Part shown: piece after piece, positions 60,671 through 64,000 of the stretch
How positions within the stretch are numbered: the stretch's first letter is position 1
Layout of the letters: every line of letters begins with the position of its first letter
Assembly: GCF_002582035.1 (NCBI RefSeq)
Contig: NZ_NUQE01000039.1
Span: 155,463 to 219,462, forward strand
Reading direction: 5' to 3'
Origin: Bacillus pseudomycoides
Lineage (GTDB): Bacteria; Bacillota; Bacilli; Bacillales; Bacillaceae_G
DNA: 64,000 nt
Made by a program: the position numbers and the translations under genes
Notes under the pieces: generated by a model
Databases searched by the model: none
What the model was told of the DNA's origin: nothing
What the model saw: the letters and a program-made list of their open reading frames with translations, nothing else

Positions 60671-63181
60671 CTAAACTTGGACACTTCTTTTTCTCTTCTT
60701 GCTTTCTCTCCAGATTTCACGTTCTTTTTCTTTCCAGCAATCAATACAATACTTTTTACGATTAGATTGTATTTCAACTCTTTTCCCACATGATTCACAT
60801 TGAATGGTATTTTTAATACTTTCTTCTAAATTTCTAAATAACACATGACCGAATGATTTCCAAAGCGTTTCTTTACGAGCTGAACATTTTTCTTTGTAAA
60901 GATATTTAACTAAAACATCTACAACATAATCTTCATCTTGATTAATCTCTAACAACTTCTTACGTATTTCACTATAAATTCGTAAACATTCGTTACTTTT
61001 TATAGTGTTTGATCCACTAATCAATCCTTTTTTATTTCTATTTAACTTATCGTAAGCATCTATTATTTCTTTATCATCTTTGATTTTTTTATTCTTCATT
61101 AGGTTTTTATATGATAACTTCCCAGCAACTTTTTTTAACATGATTCTCTTTGTAGGAATAGTGTTATCCAGTTTATTTACTACACTATCATTTATATTTT
61201 CTACATTTATTTCTTTTTTGTCTTTCGCATAAACAAAAAAGTAGGGAACTTTAGTTTTTATGTATTTATTAATTATTTCATCAACTTCATCTGGTCTAGT
61301 TGGCATAAACAAAGTTTTGGCGTAGTCAATCACGAAGTTATTTTCCATGGTTAACCATTTAACCACATCTAAATTAACATCATGGTTATTCCAAATTTTC
61401 GTGATGTTGTTGCTGATTTCTCCTATGTTTGCTTTATATGCTAAAGTTAGACTGCTATAAATATTATCAGCATTGATTACTTGTGATTCAGCTTTTGACA
61501 TTTCATAATACAAAGGAACGATACCTTGCATATTTCTTTCAGCCACAGTTACTAATGTTTCATCTTGAACAACGAGCGCCTTGTCTCCGTCATTATCAAA
61601 TTGCAGCATTTTACTAATTGTATCAAATGTACTTGTATAAACTCCTTTTGTAATGAACCATTTTTTATTTTTTTCATCTTTTACATTCATTTTTACTCCA
61701 TGTTCTCTATATAAATGAGGGGAGCGTAAGATATCTAATTTACCTTCTTCGTAAAGATCACAATACACTTCACCATTTTTTAATAATCCATCTGGAATAT
61801 CCTTATGTAAAAACAATCTCTCACAGAAAGCATATAAATCAGGAACAATAAATGTGTATTTCCCATTTACATTTAGCTTTCCAGACTTAGCTTCTTTAAT
61901 TAAGCTTTTCTTTTTGTCTTTTATGACTTGCTTGGCATGTTCGTCATTTAATAGTTCAGGATAGAGATGTAGTGCTTTTTGAAAGTAGTTCTTATTTTTA
62001 TTAGATTCAGTAGCACCTAATACTCGTAGCATAGTTTCTTTATTGCTACCAATATTGAGAATGTCATTAACCGTTGATTGTGCTATTTGATTCAATTCAT
62101 CTTCTGTCATACCAGTTAATGTTTGTAGCATTTGATAATTCAACTTTGCATCATTAGAAACATCTTCTTCATTAAGTTTGACTGCCTTACAGTTGTATTT
62201 AATGAAGTTATTTTTATATTCATCCCAATCCTTGTAGTATTTCCACATCTTAAATTGACTTTTAGTTAGTATAACTTCAATTTTATCTTTAATGATGTCC
62301 CATTCTTTACCGTAAATATCTTTGACGATAGAAGAGGAGTTAGGATTTTCTTTAATGAATTTATCAAAATGAAAAGGTACTAGCATTCCTTTAATCCAAG
62401 GCATTCTACACATGAATATCTTTTTGTTTTTTCGTGGAAGGATCATCCCACATCCATCTGTATGTTCAATTGGTATGTTCATTTTCTTTCTTGTTATCTC
62501 ATATGTATCACGATTGATATGATCTACCTCGCCAAACACATCTGTTTCCATATCATTAACTACAATCGCTCTATGTATGTTGAAGTTATTCCATTCATCA
62601 GAAGCACTGTTGGAAAGGGCTAAATAAGCCTGATATTTATTGATATTAACTCCACCTTGAGAATTAATGCTTTCAACAGTTAGCCCACAAAATAAAGTGT
62701 TTTTATGTTTTTCGAATACTGATTTCTTAATAAATACTGATTTTTTTGTTCTAATTTGTCCAGCACTAGAAGAGAAGTAGACGTACTCCTCACCATTGTA
62801 ATTGAATCCATTTTTAATAATGTCTTTCAAAATTTGAAAGTAATATGTTTGTACTACAATAAGGTCTAATGTTAACTCATCTTGCTTAGCTTCAATAGTC
62901 CGAGTTAAAAAAGAGTCAAACAATGATATGACGTTTTTTTCTTTTAAGTGTTCTTGTCTCAACTCTCTGACTTTATTATTGTATTCGAAAGACTTATACA
63001 ACTTAGTCTTCAGACCAGAAATATATGTATTAATTATTTTACTTTTACCACCGTTAACCTTTATCTTATCTCTATATTGATAGGCTTTTAGCAATCTATC
63101 ATAAATTCTCTTTTCATTTTCATTATAGAAAGCTGATGTGTCTACACTATAAATATATATCTGCTTGTTTAATCCAATCAC
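60671..63181 (-). CDS. yonO: YonO-type single-subunit DNA-dependent RNA polymerase
   Basis: 836 residues from GTG 63181 (GGGAGGA 11 nt upstream; a TTG at 63190 lies within 2 nt of that site). The catalytic signature of the double-psi beta-barrel is 'LQFDNDGDKALVV' (DxDGD), which holds the metal ions. It is preceded by 'RSPHLYREHGVKMN', typical of YonO and QDE-1-like polymerases. The C-terminus is a zinc ribbon, 'CESCGKRVEIQ...YCIDCWK'. SPbeta YonO transcribes the late genes by itself, and the same task is likely here since every gene to the left reads in its direction. Confidence 0.9.
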   Translation of the reverse strand: MIGLNKQIYIYSVDTSAFYNENEKRIYDRLLKAYQYRDKIKVNGGKSKIINTYISGLKTKLYKSFEYNNKVRELRQEHLKEKNVISLFDSFLTRTIEAKQDELTLDLIVVQTYYFQILKDIIKNGFNYNGEEYVYFSSSAGQIRTKKSVFIKKSVFEKHKNTLFCGLTVESINSQGGVNINKYQAYLALSNSASDEWNNFNIHRAIVVNDMETDVFGEVDHINRDTYEITRKKMNIPIEHTDGCGMILPRKNKKIFMCRMPWIKGMLVPFHFDKFIKENPNSSSIVKDIYGKEWDIIKDKIEVILTKSQFKMWKYYKDWDEYKNNFIKYNCKAVKLNEEDVSNDAKLNYQMLQTLTGMTEDELNQIAQSTVNDILNIGSNKETMLRVLGATESNKNKNYFQKALHLYPELLNDEHAKQVIKDKKKSLIKEAKSGKLNVNGKYTFIVPDLYAFCERLFLHKDIPDGLLKNGEVYCDLYEEGKLDILRSPHLYREHGVKMNVKDEKNKKWFITKGVYTSTFDTISKMLQFDNDGDKALVVQDETLVTVAERNMQGIVPLYYEMSKAESQVINADNIYSSLTLAYKANIGEISNNITKIWNNHDVNLDVVKWLTMENNFVIDYAKTLFMPTRPDEVDEIINKYIKTKVPYFFVYAKDKKEINVENINDSVVNKLDNTIPTKRIMLKKVAGKLSYKNLMKNKKIKDDKEIIDAYDKLNRNKKGLISGSNTIKSNECLRIYSEIRKKLLEINQDEDYVVDVLVKYLYKEKCSARKETLWKSFGHVLFRNLEESIKNTIQCESCGKRVEIQSNRKKYCIDCWKEKEREIWRESKKRKRSVQV

Positions 63182-63313
63182 TCTATTCAATTCCTCCCTC
63201 TAAGTAACGTCAATTCTAAGCTGAGTTTCTAAATGAATATCCATAAAAACTCAGCCTGTTATATATATCTAGTACAATTACATTCTCCATTATGTATTCA
63301 TTAATTTTCCTTA

Positions 63314-63583
63314 TTATTTCTTATGTAATTTCTTCATTCTTTCAGAAAGCTTTTCTTTTGCTTCTTCTGACATTATTCTTTCCTTTTTCATAGAGACTTG
63401 TTTTTCAGTTAATGTGCATCTTATTGCAGTAGGGCGATCATCTTCTTGTTCAATAATTTTTACATCGTCTGCAATCTCTAATAATTTACGAATATGTTTT
63501 GGTACGCAGCTATAAGCATCCCATGTTCCTTCAGCATTATTAAATACTAAAACCGTTTCTTGCTCTTCCCTCGAAAATACCAT
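63314..63583 (-). CDS. Small phage protein upstream of yonO
   Basis: 89 residues with a beta start ('EQETVLVFNNAEGTWDAYSC') and a basic helical end ('EKLSERMKKLHKK'). AAGGGGGAA precedes the ATG. No recognised domain. It lies between the 62-residue gene and yonO in the same direction and is probably co-transcribed. Confidence 0.6.
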   Translation of the reverse strand: MVFSREEQETVLVFNNAEGTWDAYSCVPKHIRKLLEIADDVKIIEQEDDRPTAIRCTLTEKQVSMKKERIMSEEAKEKLSERMKKLHKK

Positions 63584-63585
63584 AA

Positions 63586-63774
63586 TTATTCCCCCTTATA
63601 TTCTTTCATCATTCTTTGTAAAATTCTTTTATATGTATATGTATTCTTATAAAACTTGTCATTCCATATGTAAGCTTCATAAAACTTGATCTCATTGTCG
63701 GTTGCTTCATCTTTGAGAATTTTATACTCTAGATAAGCAATCACCTCATCCTTTGTCCAGTAGATTTTTTCCAT
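63586..63774 (-). CDS. Small phage protein
   Basis: 62 residues, helical and aromatic ('MEKIYWTKDEVIAYLEYKIL', 'DKFYKNTYTYKRILQRMMKE'). A perfect AAGGAGGTGG site precedes the ATG. It is 2 bases from the next gene, so the two are coupled. It is the first gene of the leftward yonO transcript visible here. Function unknown. Confidence 0.6.
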   Translation of the reverse strand: MEKIYWTKDEVIAYLEYKILKDEATDNEIKFYEAYIWNDKFYKNTYTYKRILQRMMKEYKGE

Positions 63775-63805
63775 ATTGCCACCTCCTTCTTGGTGGGGTA
63801 ATAAG

Positions 63806-63998
63806 TATTTATTTTATTTATCAAAGAACAATGTTCGTATGATAATAGAATTAGATACTTAAAGTGTGTATGTAATTCTAATTTGATTATAAATGATAAT
63901 TTTATTTATGTAAACGAAATTATTATTAAATTTTAATTGTTTTAAAAATACAAAAGGAAGTGATTGACAATTAGATAAATAAATTATATATTTATAAT
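63806..63998. promoter_or_regulatory. Divergent AT-rich regulatory region at the right edge
   Basis: Leftward GATAAATAAAATAAATA (63806-63822) lies upstream of the first gene of the yonO unit, and a rightward ATAAATAAATTATATATT (63975-63992) faces out of the window. A rightward gene is expected beyond 64,000. Confidence 0.4.
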
Positions 63999-64000
63999 AT

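Noticed and set aside
1-64000. CRISPR arrays, rRNA or tRNA genes
   Set aside because: No evenly spaced direct repeats, cloverleaf sequences or rRNA-like stretches were seen.

Overview
The window is a low-GC Firmicute chromosome, most likely a member of the Bacillus cereus group: miaA-hfq, a Xer-like recombinase and spoVK are in the usual order, pepT, adaA/adaB and an iron-dependent alcohol dehydrogenase are present, and two copies of a dispersed palindromic repeat look like the group's bcr repeats. From about base 17,190 to the right edge the DNA is one end of a large SPbeta-like (Spbetavirus) prophage. The diagnostic gene is a YonO-type single-subunit RNA polymerase with a DxDGD motif, next to an HU-like gene, upstream of a leftward late module.

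Bases 1-17,190 are host DNA: a PAS histidine kinase, a secreted phosphoesterase, a DinB-like protein, a YebC-family regulator, peptidase T, the Ada alkylation repair pair, a cytochrome-oxidase assembly protein (DUF420), an alcohol dehydrogenase, miaA, hfq and a degenerate tyrosine recombinase. Several small decayed genes lie between them. spoVK is cut after 185 codons, in the middle of its AAA+ domain, at the prophage junction.

Bases 17,200-21,300 are the left, rightward accessory arm of the prophage: small genes, a LexA-like site, a protein with four zinc-ribbon repeats, a broken YolD-like gene and an XcbB/CpsF-like hydrolase. From 21,321 to the right edge everything is leftward. Read 3' to 5' along the window this gives endolysin, tail fibre/SGNH esterase genes, holins, baseplate, tail endopeptidase, Dit, tape measure, a YomM-like recombinase, tail and neck genes, capsid, scaffold/protease, portal, terminase, a ClpP-like protease, a phosphoesterase, an HNH endonuclease, a PIN-PhoH ATPase, HU and the YonO polymerase. 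The polymerase probably transcribes the rest.

Four observations stand out. (1) The tape-measure gene is split by two group I introns (237 nt without an ORF, and 1,581 nt carrying an EDxHD-type homing endonuclease). P1 and P7 pairings are visible, and all splice points fall on codon boundaries, giving a 1,763-residue protein. (2) The large terminase is split into two frames joined at AGGTGGTTTCCCTGAC, which has the layout of the prfB +1 programmed frameshift site. (3) The prophage interrupts the sporulation gene spoVK, the arrangement expected of a developmentally excised element. (4) An AT-rich motif close to TTAAATAAATTATA recurs in front of many late genes and is a candidate late promoter for the YonO polymerase.
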